NCBI RefSeq assembly: GCF_021130785.1
Contig: NC_060211.1
Span: forward strand, 127,483,001 to 127,547,000
From: Homalodisca vitripennis
Taxonomy: Eukaryota; Arthropoda; Insecta; Hemiptera; Cicadellidae
Direction: 5' to 3'
Length of the DNA: 64,000 nt
The position numbers and the translations under genes are program-made. Every line of letters begins with the position of its first letter. Position 1 is the first letter of the stretch. Shown here piece by piece: positions 22,437 through 34,578 of the stretch. The notes beneath the pieces are model-generated. The model was not told the DNA's origin, did not search any database, and saw nothing but the letters and a program-made list of their open reading frames with translations.

Positions 22437-22515
22437 CTACCTGGCTCAGTGGGTAATGTGTAGGACGGATAATCAAAGGATCGGCGCGGCGGTGGCACGG
22501 CACCACACAAGTTCC
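22437..22515 (+). repeat. tRNA-derived SINE head (degenerate)
   Basis: TGGCTCAGTGGGTAA matches a polymerase III A box. A tRNA-like 'gataatcaaaggatc' follows at the position of the anticodon arm, but the B box is destroyed. It cannot fold as a functional tRNA. Confidence 0.4.
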
Positions 22516-22659
22516 ACTCAGTTATATTTCCCCGCTCAATAGCTTCTAAAGTTTAATTAATTCTAGTGGAATAATAAGTACACCTATATATTTGTAAAAA
22601 GTAAAACTACTTCACACATTAAAAGCTGTTATCTGAATGAAACCTTGTGTGCTTGAAAT

Positions 22660-22770
22660 ATTTTACGTCTGTCCGTCTGTCTGTTCGTCTTTCTGTACAA
22701 CCTCGGAAACTAATTGAAATCAATATAAATGATTCATTACCACAACATTGCAACCTTCATTGGTTACTTG
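22660..22770 (+). repeat. Fragment of the 'tctgtctgtc' dispersed repeat
   Basis: 'acgtctgtccgtctgtctgt' with 'tcggaaactaattgaa' downstream resembles the cores at 7861, 25010 and 27318. Only the core is present. Confidence 0.4.
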
Positions 22771-23767
22771 GTAAGTATTCCCCCTGGGGATAGCCTATGA
22801 GGAAGAGAAAGAACTTATTTAAACAGAAATAAAATAATAAAACACGCGTGATGAAGACAGTTACAAAATACATTTCTATAGGATAGGGATAATTTAAAAT
22901 AAAAAATAGCAAATTGATGAACGAGAGAAAGGATCGGCAACAGTAAACAAAATAATTTAGTTTTTACAATTTTATGAATCTTTCCAAAACATTTACTAAA
23001 ACCAAATAAGACGAAATTTAAAAACGGAAAGGGAGAGCGGCCCTCACACAATCACATTCATACTCCATTTACACTTTCCTGCATTGAAATATATTGCTAT
23101 AAATATTAATAAGAAAATAGAGTAGAAATGAAATAAAAACATCGCGCACACACACACATACACGCCCTAACCACGTATCGTACTCATAAGTCACGTATAA
23201 AACGATAGTTTTGTATGTTTTATACATAATATACATATATACACACACTCATATATGCATAAATAATCAAAACAGAATTCCTTGTACAGGGTCTGGTCTC
23301 AAATGTGCATTGGGGACGTTTTCTGATCAATCGCGGAGACATCAATTTCGGATATCGAGACAGTCACCCTGTTTTGATAAACAAATTGTGAACAGTTTTC
23401 AGTGTAGCTAAATTATGAGAACAAGAGGAGTTTATTCTTATAAGAAGCCTAGGAATTTGAATGCCTGCAGTTTGAGACAGTCTGGTTATGTAATTATGGC
23501 TAACTTGAACAAAAAGACTATTTTTCTTTTTGGATATATGCATTACCAAGGTGCTAAGGTAAAACTGGACACTAAATTCTCTGTTTGGAAAATCCAAGGG
23601 ATATTTATAATGTTTAAATATGAGTAGTTTTCAATTTTCCAGATTGTTTCTTTTATAACTTGAAGTGGTCAAATTGTGGTTTTAAAAGCAGCTCCAAATG
23701 CTATTATTCCAAAGAAAACAACAGACTGGACGTAGGCAAAATACAATAGCTTTAGCAATTCACTGGA
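22771..23767. other. AT-rich intronic DNA, nothing recognised
   Basis: Short CA/TA-rich stretches occur near 23145-23165 and 23222-23260. No coding or repeat assignment. Confidence 0.5.
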
Positions 23768-23785
23768 TATTATTGATCGAGGGTT

Positions 23786-24269
23786 TTTTTGTTCTCTTAG
23801 GACAAGAAGCTTATAAATTGCACTTAGTCCTGTAAGAACCTTTGCGTTGCTTCCGGAGTGACAGGATATTCAGGATAGGCAAGGTTAGGGAGTAGGGGCC
23901 GCCTCCTGTTGAGATCCATGAGGAAGAATTAGGGCACTACATCACGTCTCCCCAGAAGAAGGGGAGGCCAGCTCTGAACCAACCTCTCCAGTCAAAGTAG
24001 GCAAGGGGGTGGCACACCCTAGTTGAGGTTAACAGGAACGTCAGAGGTTAGGGAACAAACCCCACCAACTCCAACAGTCATCTCCCACAGTAGACCAGAC
24101 CTATCGAATTGCCCATGAGCCCCAGAATCTCAACATTTGCGGTTAGTGATGTGCCGCTACTGGACATCCATAAGGTTGCCTAGATTGAAGTGACACATCG
24201 GTTTTTGCTGTGCCCAGTAGTGGGTTCAACTAGTAGGTATAAACCATCCAGAAGTGTTCCCTGCTCGGT
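23786..24269 (-). mobile_element. SINE-like retroposon, copy 1, with 18 bp target duplication
   Basis: The perfect direct repeat TATTATTGATCGAGGGTT flanks the element at 23768-23785 and 24270-24287. On the + strand the insert starts with a T run and 'gttctcttaggacaagaa' and ends '..ccctgctcggt'; the poly-A tail therefore lies on the minus strand, giving orientation minus. Length is about 484 bases. A second copy at 34579-35060 starts and ends at nearly the same points, which argues for a complete short retroposon rather than a randomly truncated LINE. No reverse transcriptase and no clear tRNA-type promoter were found. Confidence 0.8.
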
Positions 24270-24287
24270 TATTATTGATCGAGGGTT

Positions 24288-24749
24288 ACAAAAACATGTA
24301 CGAATTTTCTTATTTTTAATCTATTCCTGACATATGATATCTGAGCTCTCCATTTCAAGCGATTGTCAAGTATTCGTTGACTCCATCTATAGGACCACAG
24401 GACATACACCCCTCACAGCTATCGTAGGTGTGAAAAAGCAACTTATGATCTATAGGATCAAAGTCGGCTTTCAGAGAAAACACCAAGTATTAGGCTTTAC
24501 TAATATAGCAAGCCGATGTAATCAAATCTGTTCTTGAGAGCAACAGCCCTTGCTCTGTAGTCAGCCTTCAGTATTGATTGCTGTTGTCAGCGTACAGGAC
24601 GACCTGTCCATTGTTAATAAATATTGGCCCTAAAGAACTTCCATGAATCACACGATGTTAATGTCTTTGATTGATCTTTAGTGACATAAAATTGATACTG
24701 TTTGTTTTTTATCTGAAAGGTTATCTTCAAACCAAATTTATGAAGTGTT
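24288..24749. other. AT-rich intronic DNA, nothing recognised
   Basis: A 67-codon open frame at 24334-24537 shows no domain. No repeats beyond those listed. Confidence 0.4.
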
Positions 24750-25320
24750 ATTAGGCCTAATCTCAATAACTTTTAACTTTGAGTTGTAGACTTTAAATTG
24801 CACATAAAGCTTCAATTCTACATAGGCAATTTCGAGTTAAATGATTATGCATGTCTCTTCATGAGATTTGGCTGAGCGTCAGCGAAGCCTGAATTTTTGC
24901 AGTATATTAAAAGAACGCATTAAGTTATAGATTTGAACTTGTGCGTGTTTTGGTACCGCTTTATACGCTGGTATAACGTTTTTTTCTACTTGACTGTGTA
25001 TCCGTTTGGCTGCCTGTCTGCCTGTCTCCTGTAAGATGGTTTGAGGACAACTTGAACTATAAAGTTGAAATGTTGAAAGGGACTTTAATTCAATGCAGGC
25101 AACATGGATTTTTATCGTTTTATGATGATGTATGCCCCTCTATAGGATTTGGATGAGCCTCAGCGAAGCTTATGGAATTGATTAAATTTTCCTTTTATCT
25201 ATTTGGCGTCCTCAGGATATCTTGAGAACAAAATTAGCTATTGATTTGGAATTCTGAATGAAATTTCAGAAAATCCTGTTACGCGACACCTTCTGTCTTG
25301 CTAATTAAAGAAACTAAGAA
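24750..25320 (+). repeat. Dispersed 'tctgtctgcctgtc' repeat, copy B (two units)
   Basis: The block 'gagatttggctgagcgtcag + cgaagcctg' (24859-24890) recurs as 'ggatttggatgagcctcagc + gaagctt' (25145-25170). A 'ctgcctgtctgcctgtctcc' core lies at 25011. 'cctgttacgcgacacc' near 25277 closes it as in copies A and C. Two tandem units or nested insertions are likely. Confidence 0.6.
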
Positions 25321-26189
25321 AGTTAACTTCGATGTTAAGACAGTCTGAGACATATACAGCGTATTACCGGTGTTTACAAAATACGTGATAAAATTATAAA
25401 AGTAGGATTTCTTAGTTGTAATAAATTGCTGGGGAAAAATTCAGTATGAATTTATTGGGGTTAACTCAACTGAGTGTGCTTTATTGAAAGTTGGAGGACA
25501 ACTTTATTGTAAAACTGGTAGTAATAAGACACCCTCACGTTCTGTACACTTCAACAACAGTATGATAAAATAAGACGTTATGGGTAGGCCGCTACTGACC
25601 AAATGGAGAAAGCAGAGCAGAGGTGAAAGGATCCGGAGTAAATTGATTCAACGTTTTTTTTATTACAACGCGTACAAACCGTTAAAATGCATGTATTCTT
25701 CAGCGAGCCTTAAATTCTATAAAATATGTATCACATCTTAGACGTGTATTTTTTATTTGTATTTACATACCATTTAAGAGGTACAACACTTAGTCCAATC
25801 TACGGTTATTGTTTCAATTTTGTATAATTAAAGAAAAGGCGTGTTTTCACAGTTTAGGCGCTCACAATTTTGAAATGAAATAAATAGTTGTCTGTAAAAT
25901 TCGACAAGTATTTATTTTGTATTACAAAAGACAGATGTAGTGAAGTGTCATTGAGTTTTCCCCATAAGAACATTGTTTAACCTCTTGCGCTTTCATGCCC
26001 TCATTTTTTATCGTAGCATCATGCGAGATATTTAATTTTAAATGTGTAATTTATTCGCATTCAAACTGTACTTTGTATAGCATACTATTTGAATATATAA
26101 TCGATGAAGTAATAAAAGCTTTATATTTTTTATGATCAACCTAAATAAATATCGAGAGAAAAAGCGTTTGAATGGATATTTAATATATA
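25321..26189. other. AT-rich intronic DNA, nothing recognised
   Basis: No coding signal and no repeat above background. Confidence 0.5.
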
Positions 26190-26280
26190 TTTAAAATGAG
26201 ACACCTTCCATAATTCTACGATTACAAATAAGGTCGTAAAACGTGCATGAGGATTAGCGTTGTTCTTGTGGATCTATAGT
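26190..26280 (+). repeat. 'gagacacctcccat' dispersed repeat, distant copy
   Basis: 'aaaatgagacaccttccata', 'aataaggtcgtaaaacgtgc' and 'atgaggattagcgttgttct' match the copies at 3424, 4085 and 4758, 22 kb away. This shows that the family is dispersed and not only a local duplication. Confidence 0.5.
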
Positions 26281-26635
26281 CAAGAGGGCTACAGCCAATA
26301 GTTGCATAGTTTAGTTCTCCATATAATGTTTTAGTTTATAAAATTGGCATGGCAGTGTCAAATGTGTTCTGTAAATAGTTGCTCAATGATCTTTGTACAC
26401 TCTCGGGATCAGACCTCGCCACGGCCTTGTCAATAACTACAGTATGTAATCGAGAGGTTGTAGCTATTAAGTAATTAATGCAGGAGTCTTAATTTGTAAT
26501 CAATACGTGTTCATTATCACGTGTAATACGTGTAAATGTTTTATCACAAGTTATTTATGTTTCTTGTCAAAATATCAGAGTAATAAATACAAGCGTTACG
26601 ATTTTACTCCATTTTATTATCTGATTTTATAATAT

Positions 26636-26715
26636 CTCTACCTGATTGAGTGGTAAGGAATGGGAAGGTTAAAAGCAGTCGATCGTGCTGTAATCCCAAT
26701 CACGCAATACTAATT
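26636..26715 (+). repeat. tRNA-like SINE relic
   Basis: 'ctacctgattgagtggtaag' resembles the A-box region at 22440 and has a diverged remainder. Not a functional tRNA. Confidence 0.3.
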
Positions 26716-26941
26716 TAAAATCAACTTGAAAGGCTGCACTGGTGATGTAAATGGTTTAATTAAAATCGTTGCTCAGAACTAATTAAGAATGGATTAATTT
26801 AAATACGTATCGATAGCATCAGTGATATCGTGTTATACTTCTAAAATACATAAAATTGTAATACTCAATTAATTCGTTTCTTAGACTGAACACGGACACT
26901 TCTTAAGTGTTTAAGTGTTAATTTTCTGATGTAAGTTATAC

Positions 26942-26964
26942 ATATATATATATATATATATATA
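26942..26964. repeat. (AT)n microsatellite
   Basis: An uninterrupted alternating AT run of 23 bases. Confidence 0.9.
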
Positions 26965-27289
26965 CTAATTTGGTGCATAAGTTATATATATGCATATACT
27001 ACTTAATTCTTCAAAATTGAATTATTCTTTAAAAAAATTAAAAAATTTTATTTACGCTCATACGTTTTAGTACAGAGTCTTTAGGTAATATTTTAGTTCT
27101 TTTACTATTACGTATTATTAAAAAAACTAACAATTGTAATGCCTACTGGCTAAGATAAACAATATTCGTGTTAAATAAAAATTGTAGGTGCCAGAGTTAG
27201 AAAAGTAAAGTTCATGGCTGAAAATGTATTATCTAACAAATCTATAGTACTAATAATGTAATTGGCTGAGCGATAGTGACGTTTATCAC

Positions 27290-28000
27290 TCGAGGGGCTG
27301 ACAAAATGTCTGTCTGTCTGTCCGCACGATATATCTAAAACAAACCGACCTAAAGACTTCAAACTTTGCATTAAATATCATTTCTGTATAAGCAGCACTG
27401 AATTCGATAGTGATGCATGTAACTTCATGAAGTGTGGCTGAGCGTTAGCTAACGTATTGACATTAGTCTTATGGGTAACCATGATGGCAATGATAAAATA
27501 GCACAATAACTAAATTTGTAATCAAGCTGTATTCATGATATTTTAACATGTGAAATATTAACACGTTTAGCCTATTGATACAGCAAAAAGATAAAAATAA
27601 TAAGTGCAAATTCGATGACAAGATTTGATTTTAGCGCACATTGTAGTTACATTCCTACCTCGCCGGCACTTGTATTATTTAAACACTGCTGTGAAACCTA
27701 ACTCAATCACGTATCAACATATCTTGAGAAATATTTCGTCTGTAGAGTTAAAATTTTGCACGATTTTCTTTTCTAAATACACAAGAATAAGTTCTATGAT
27801 GGTGCTCGTCCAATCATTTAATTTGGCTAAGGGTCATCAAAACCTATAATTTGGTAGGATAATGACTATGACTGCCGGGAAAATGAAAACATTTTTTCCG
27901 TTACGATGTCTATCTGTCCGCAAGACATCTATCACAGCGAGGTTTGTTACGCGACACCTGGTGAGGCATACTTCTACCTTGTAAATTAAATATTTCATCA
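27290..28000 (+). repeat. Dispersed 'gcacgatatatc' repeat, copy C
   Basis: The core 'tgtctgtctgtctgtccgca + cgatatatc' is at 27317-27345. Next come 'ataagcagcactgaattcga' and 'gtggctgagcgttagc', and the closing block 'gtttgttacgcgacacctgg' with 'aggcatacttctaccttgta' at 27944-27985. Order agrees with copy A at 7846-8212, with about 350 extra bases in the middle. Confidence 0.6.
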
Positions 28001-29139
28001 CTTTAAATGAACTTGCACTGAAAAAGAAATTATAGAAGAATACGAAACTTCGGTGTTACCAAAAATAGTGTTAAAGGAAACTTAATGTTCTAGTAGTCTT
28101 GCCCTGTTCTACTCAAGTGCTGGGCTCCGCAGTACACATCCAGAATGGCACGATTATATTCGGTGTTGCTAATTGCAGAGAAACCTGTGCTGCGGTATTG
28201 TGTTCTTTGTCAATGCTGAACTTCATACAGCAACAATGCTCACCTCTACAGAGTGTGCTTAGAGAGATTCTTGTGTTAATGGTCTATTTTCTACACTATT
28301 GTGTCTGCCTAAAGATTCTAAGAGGGGGGGGGGAGAGAAATACAGTCAGTGAGTACCCTATCTTGGCTTCTCTGAGTTCAAAGTACAGCAAATGATAAAT
28401 CAAACTACGCAGCTCAAAGAGCAATAAACCTCAAAACTCATCACTAAATATCGTCCACGAAATAGTGATTTGTTTTGTGCAAAGGCAGCAATAGAAAATT
28501 GCCAAACAGTTAAATGTAGGCTTTTATATAGTCATTATTCCTGATTCTGAGTGTCATATTAGGTTCATGATTGTAATCGAGTTATTTTAATATCAATAGA
28601 TCTTCAGTCATGGCATAATGCTGTAAACATATGTTAATCTTAAAGTTAATAGGTTTGAAATTAAATATAACTTACATGTTCACAGATGTGAAATGTTTAA
28701 TGTATTAATGTTGATGTTTAATGTTAATGTTTAATTTACTAACCAGTTACGATATATTCAGCTCAGTTTTCAAAACCGGATCTCTACACGCCCATATTCG
28801 ACTCTAACGGAATGTTTTATAATTACGGATTCATGATACAATAATTCCACTATCCTAGGATCAGTGTTACTTCCGGTATGCGAGAGTATCCATGCTGCTT
28901 CATCATCCTGTTGTGACATTTCCTTTATTAAATCAGACCACCGTTGTACTGATGTACAGTGAAGAAAATCATATTTTCCCTTACTCGGCGTGAAGGAAAT
29001 TGGCAAACAATCGGTGGGGCGTGGAAGGCTACTGGGACAATATCAGAGACCACTTGTTGGAGGAAGTGGTGCATCAATTATTGGACGTGTTGGAGGAAAC
29101 AAATTGTAATTAAAGAGTGACTCAGGGGCTGAGATGTGG
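28001..29139. other. Intronic DNA, nothing recognised
   Basis: A 98-codon open frame at 28099-28395 ends near a 10-base G run (28324-28333) and has no recognisable domain. AT-rich otherwise. Confidence 0.4.
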
Positions 29140-29400
29140 AGAAAGTAACCCGCTGATACATTTTCCATAGAGCGCGGGTTTCCGGGTCAGCCGAGTCCAC
29201 TGAGCGTAGAGCGAAGCGAGCTGGCTATACGCGCGTAATTAGGGGAGGAGAGGAGTGGAGAGGAGTAGAGTGGAGTAGGCTACTCAGTCTAGTGTGATGT
29301 ATAGCTGGTACTCGCGAGTGCTTATGTGATGTGCCTAGGGTTCCTCGGGATATTCACGGAGTTCTTACAGTGAGTAGTACTGGTGGCTGGACCAAACTAG
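29140..29400 (+). promoter_or_regulatory. CpG-rich candidate promoter with purine repeat
   Basis: A sharp rise in G+C and CpG (gagcgcgggtttccgggtc, tatacgcgcg). It is followed by a purine-rich imperfect repeat of gaggagtg-type units at 29237-29280 and then an initiator-like TCAGTC near 29286. Composition is as expected for an alternative promoter inside a long intron. No coding exon was found directly downstream. Orientation is inferred from the initiator. Confidence 0.3.
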
Positions 29401-32209
29401 TTATATCTAAACTAGTAGTGGTGGCTTTCTTATCGTTGTCTCGTTTCGTGTGAGCCTCTACTCGAGCTTACAAAAAGTTTAAATGCATTCCTTGAGATTG
29501 GTGTTGCATCCCTATAGAGGGGTGACATTTTGTCGTTATTGGACGTAAAGTTTAATGCGTTTTTAATTACACCAATAAAGGCAGTGTCGTTCAGTTTCGA
29601 AATAAAACATTTCATCAGAGCCCAGAACGATTTAAGCTTTAAATCCCATAATATCATGTTATTTCTACAAAATTAGCTTGTTTAACTGGAAGAGTGGAAC
29701 ATGGACGTATCAAAATATAAAACCCAATACTTACTTACTTGTAGTGTTTATAGTAGTTATATCCTCACAGTAGCATTATCATAATACTAAGGTTCAAAAC
29801 CTTACAATTTTTGTATAGATTTTTATTTAGTTAGTCTTTGAAGATTTAAGGATAAAGCTTTTAAGAATTCAGGGATTTAAGCTATTATAATCCAAAATTT
29901 TAATCAGTCAGGACCAAAGCAAATGTGTTATAAATTCGCTCTGGAATCAAAAGCTTTAACAAGTTTTTGTTCCGAAACTAAACAACACTAAGTTTCAATG
30001 TTGGTTAATTTATCAAGAAGAAGTTTTAAAATTCTGCGAATGCTTTTGAAGTTGAGTTGATTTAGGATTGTAAATAGTTATTGATAAGTAAAAGCATACG
30101 ACAATATTCATCATGAACAGTTAGTTACATTATACAAGCTCGTCTGTTCTACCTTTAATAGAAAAGGACGCCTAGGACACGTTCTTCTGGATTATTAAAC
30201 TTTAATTGTACATGCAACAGTGGTTAGGCAGCGCCGTGCCGCCGGGCTGCGCTCTGCTAGAGAAATGGTACAGCCGCAGATTCAAACTAGTATTACTACA
30301 ATTAGGGAAGATCTTCGCCTATAGTGCCTTCTTGGAACAGGGACTCAACACCATTTATGTAAATATGCAGCATTCATTTGAGGTTTTTGCTACTTGCTGT
30401 TAGACTCGGGAAACCATAATTTGGTTCCTGGTATGCGCGTGTTACCCAGCACAATGTCCTTGTTTCCAGCAATGGAAGATTCTTCCAGAGAAGCTTATAG
30501 CTTTACTCATATGCAGGCGAATACGGTTTGTCTGTGAATCATACAATTTCAACCGGTTGACCATGAGTGAAACTTATAGATCAGTAAATCAATATTGTTA
30601 CTAACAATGTACGAGAATGTACGCGTAGATGTGTATATTTTGCATTCTATCCCATAATACCTTTGAAAAATGAAATAAAACTTAAAAAGGTCTCATTACT
30701 AATGGGTTTTATTGAACTCTTACTACTGCAAAGTAGCTCTAATATTTGAAAAAAGGAATACACTTTACAGTTTTTGGGTTTATTGAGACGAAATAGTTGC
30801 ACGAAGTGTTTCGTTATGAAATTTGGTATTTTTTCACTGAAATTTCATTATACATGGTCTATATTTGATCAAATATAGGCACCATTCTGTGATAAAAGGC
30901 AACAGATTTCTAAGGTAAACATTTATGAACCTTTAGTATACGTCTTCTAGATAAACTGTTAAAACATTTTCTCTTGTTTTCCATTAATTACGTTATGCCG
31001 AGTTTAATTACTGTCTTTTGTTTGAAGTTTATTTTTAAATACTGTATTTCTGATTTCTAATTACTGAAGTTTAATTACTGTATTTAAATATATGTTAATG
31101 GTAGTAGTAAAAAGTAATAACATGATTACACTAAAGGGTTTGCACAATTTAATCTTTGGTACAGCCAGTCAGTGCATTAGGCAATTGATCTTCCGGCAGT
31201 TGCCTTCGCTGAAAGTAGTGTAAGAAGCACTTGCTTCATTCATATATCATGTTAGTATATTACTTTGTATTTTATAAAATCAAGGCTATTAAATTTTACT
31301 GTTGCATTAGTAAAATGTATATTTTATATCTATTAAAGTAGCAGTGTCTTAAACATTTAAAAGATTACGATTTTTAACCGATTATAAACAGCTATAACTG
31401 ACGTTAATGGATAACAGGTCCATTAAATTCATAAATATTCTTCAACAAACGTATTGTGCCTGGTTAGTACAAGGTTTCAGTAACATAACGAATGTAACAT
31501 TTGCACAGTCACATATAATTACTTTATATCAGTATTTGTTTGTGCTTCTGTTCAAACTTGTTACGTATAAATAAATTATGTTTGTTGTTATTTATACAAA
31601 CACGAAGTCATATCGGCTGCTTATACGTATAAGCACGAAGTATTTTTCTGCAATATGACTCGTACTTAGCATCAGAGTCATGTTGTAGAATCTGAGAACT
31701 GTAAAATGCAGTTTTAGGACCTTTATATTTCTAGGACTAAGTGGTGGATTTTGAAGGATTGTGAATATCTTCTTAGCAACTCCTAATATGCGAAGGCCTG
31801 AGTCGCTATTGATAAGAAATACAACCATCACCTGATAAATTATGAATGTTGTCATTGCCAAGGTTAATTGCAGAGATAAGTACAAGAAGTTAGCAAGTCA
31901 TAACTTATTTTTTAGTATCAAGGGTTGAATTACATTCTCTGCCTGTCGGGTTATGCTGACCCACTTCTATACGGTCAAAGTTCAATTGTGAATTTTATTT
32001 TGCCCTATAATTGGTATTCAACTTGTCTAAAATCTAGTTCCATTTTTAATGTTTGCGAAAAAGTGCAAGGATATATACAAAAATCATATCTACTGTATAT
32101 ATTATCACCAGTTTCTGGTAATTATTCACACGGCGTGATCTAGAAAAGTTTTTGCAAAAGAAAGTTCGCTGACAGTTTTGGTGAATTGTGCTCATGTCAC
32201 TTTAGGGGT
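29401..32209. other. AT-rich intronic DNA with two perfect palindromes
   Basis: 30206-30340 is locally GC-rich and open ('WLGSAVPPGCALLEKWYSRR') but not recognised. Perfect palindromes occur at 30859-30878 (CTATATTTGATCAAATATAG) and 31618-31635 (TGCTTATACGTATAAGCA). Confidence 0.4.
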
Positions 32210-32690
32210 GGCCGAATACATTAGCAATAGTTTTTGCGTATTACGAAAGTAACTAAGTCCCAGAGTAACTAGCTTCATATCCGACTTAATACTAATATTA
32301 CTGAGTAATACGTAGTAAACAATTCTGGGTGGCCGAACACATTAGCAATAGTTCTTGCGTATTACGAAAGTAACTAAATCCCAGAGTAACTAGCTTCATA
32401 TCCGACTTAATACTAATATTACTGAGTAATACGTAGTAAACAATTCTGGGTGGCCGAATACATTAGCAATAGTTTTTGCGTATTACGAAAGTAACTAAGT
32501 CCCAGAGTAACTAGCTTCATATCCGACTTAATACTAATATTACTGAGTAATACGTAGTAAACAATTCTGGGTGGCCGAACACATTAGCAATAGTTGTTGC
32601 GTATTACGGAAAGTAACTAAATCCCAGAGTAACTAGCTTCATATCCGACTTAATACTAATATTACTGAGTAATACGTAGTAAACATTTCT
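32210..32690. repeat. Four-copy 121 bp satellite with AB-AB order
   Basis: Units begin 'ggccgaa' at 32210, 32331, 32452 and 32573, an exact 121-base period. Units 1 and 3 share 'gccgaatacatt' and 'aactaagtccc'. Units 2 and 4 share 'gccgaacacatt' and 'aactaaatccc'. The array therefore grew by duplication of a 242-base dimer. Each unit carries the inverted repeat TATTACT-G-AGTAATA. Unit 4 diverges at its end ('aaacatttctgc'). Confidence 0.93.
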
Positions 32691-34578
32691 GCATATTGTT
32701 ATTTAAAATAGTATTGTGTCTTTTGGAATTTACAATTAAAAATTAACAAAATTAATTGGATATCCGTTACTGTAATAGATTTTTACTTGAGTTTAACTGT
32801 CTTCTGCATAAGGGCATTTTAATGCTCTCTTTTCCGTCAATATGGCATCAGCATATTACAGAAGTACAGTATAGTTTAGAATAAATACTAATAAAACTGT
32901 TTGTGTTATCTATATCTCGTTTTAATTTTTAAGACTAGTGGTAATAACAGCACATGAACTTTATAAGAAAGTCATATGATATATTACCTTTTATTATAAT
33001 AGGCCTAAATTCAAATTGTATTAAATATAAAAATAAATTTTATTTTACCCTGAATTTATTTCAGTTTGAGTTTTACGTTGTATAATTTTGATAATACAAC
33101 AGATAACAGGCATTACTAAATCTAATAGTACATTTACTTGAGTGAGACTGCAGACCGTATTGTAAAAAACTATCAAGTTATTATGAGATCAAATATTTTA
33201 TATGAGATATTTAAAATAATATTTTTTGCAACTTATATGGGAATATGTAATACTGTGAAATATCTTATATGCTTGTTCGTACGTATACTGCCTTTATAGT
33301 TATTAACAGGCCCAGCTACCTACTTAGAATAGAGGTATCTCTGGACCTTCTAAATTACAGTACAATGTACCCCCTTCAATTGTGCTTTCTCGTATAAAAT
33401 GTTATTGCTTAATTGTAAGAGAAACTAGATGTGCCCTCGTTATTAGCCATGCTTTCCTCAGTCCCGTGCTAATTTAGGACTGCTTTATCAAATTAAGATG
33501 CTTTCTTTGGCATGTCCTTCCAAAACAAGGCTGTAAAGGCCGTTCTGTCAAATGGAACTATCTCGTAGTGAGATCCTGAGCCAAATGAGCAAAAAGTCTG
33601 GCTGAATCTCAATTGAAAGAATGGAAGAGAAATTATATAGGAGGATGGATTTGGAAATTACGTAGAAAGTAGACTAAATATTGATATTATCGACTATCAC
33701 TCCGATTTCAAAATTTATTCTAAAAATAAATTCTATGGACCATTTTTAGAGACGAGTGGGTTTTTTGTTTACAGTGGTACGCATTTTCACTGTTTTTTCG
33801 TAGTTTAAACATGGGAAGAATTTGTATTCAATTACAGTTCAATCTTTTAAATTGCAATTCTTAGTATATAAATCACGAGTGCTTCTTGAAGAACTGAAGT
33901 TATTTCCGACATTTGCCCACACTGCAGCTGGCGACAAACTAAAACATCCCTTATGGTATTTCCTTTAATTGTATTAGATTCACAGGAGATACAAGATGCG
34001 TAAGGGCGTGGTATGCTGAAGTTCTGGGAACTATTCATTAGTTCTGAGGTCCGGTCCTAGGCTGCGCCACGTCACCTTTGGTTGGTACTATTCAAATATT
34101 TATTACCTGACCTCGTACTTCACGAATGGCAGTTGGAGTACTCGCTTTTGCCACTCCTCAATGTATAGCATTGGTTCATTTATCTCTTGTGTAACTAATA
34201 TAATTAAAGATATTACCTGTCAGATTAAAACTCCAGTGAGTGTGACTACAAATGTCTTCGATAGCCTGTACGGCACTTTCGGCGCTGCCGTAGTCCACAC
34301 TACATAATATATATCTAGTTAAGCATAAAATAGAAGCAATATTCGATTTTGATAAATATAATTCAAATAGTTATCGATTTATTAAATATGTGGAGAGAAA
34401 GTTGTACAAATTCCAAGAATTAAGGATTTGAGAATTGTAATTTAAAAAGAATAAACATTTAAAGTGTGTTTCAACCGTATTTGAACCGACCGTATTCTTC
34501 CCATATAAACAACAAATTGACAGTAAATAGTATGATTCTACTGAAAAACAAGTATTTCTTAGTGTTTTTTTTCTGTTA
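32691..34578. other. AT-rich intronic DNA, nothing recognised
   Basis: 33410-33640 is somewhat richer in G+C but shows no coding or repeat assignment. A T run precedes the next element. Confidence 0.5.

Noticed and set aside
22437..22515. Functional tRNA gene
   Set aside because: An A box is present, but the B box and acceptor stem pairing are lost; better explained as a SINE head relic.
28099..28395. 98-codon gene
   Set aside because: No domain; the frame runs through a G homopolymer and has no supporting context.
30206..30403. 65-codon coding exon
   Set aside because: Locally GC-rich, but no family recognised and no good acceptor or donor pair; left as unassigned.
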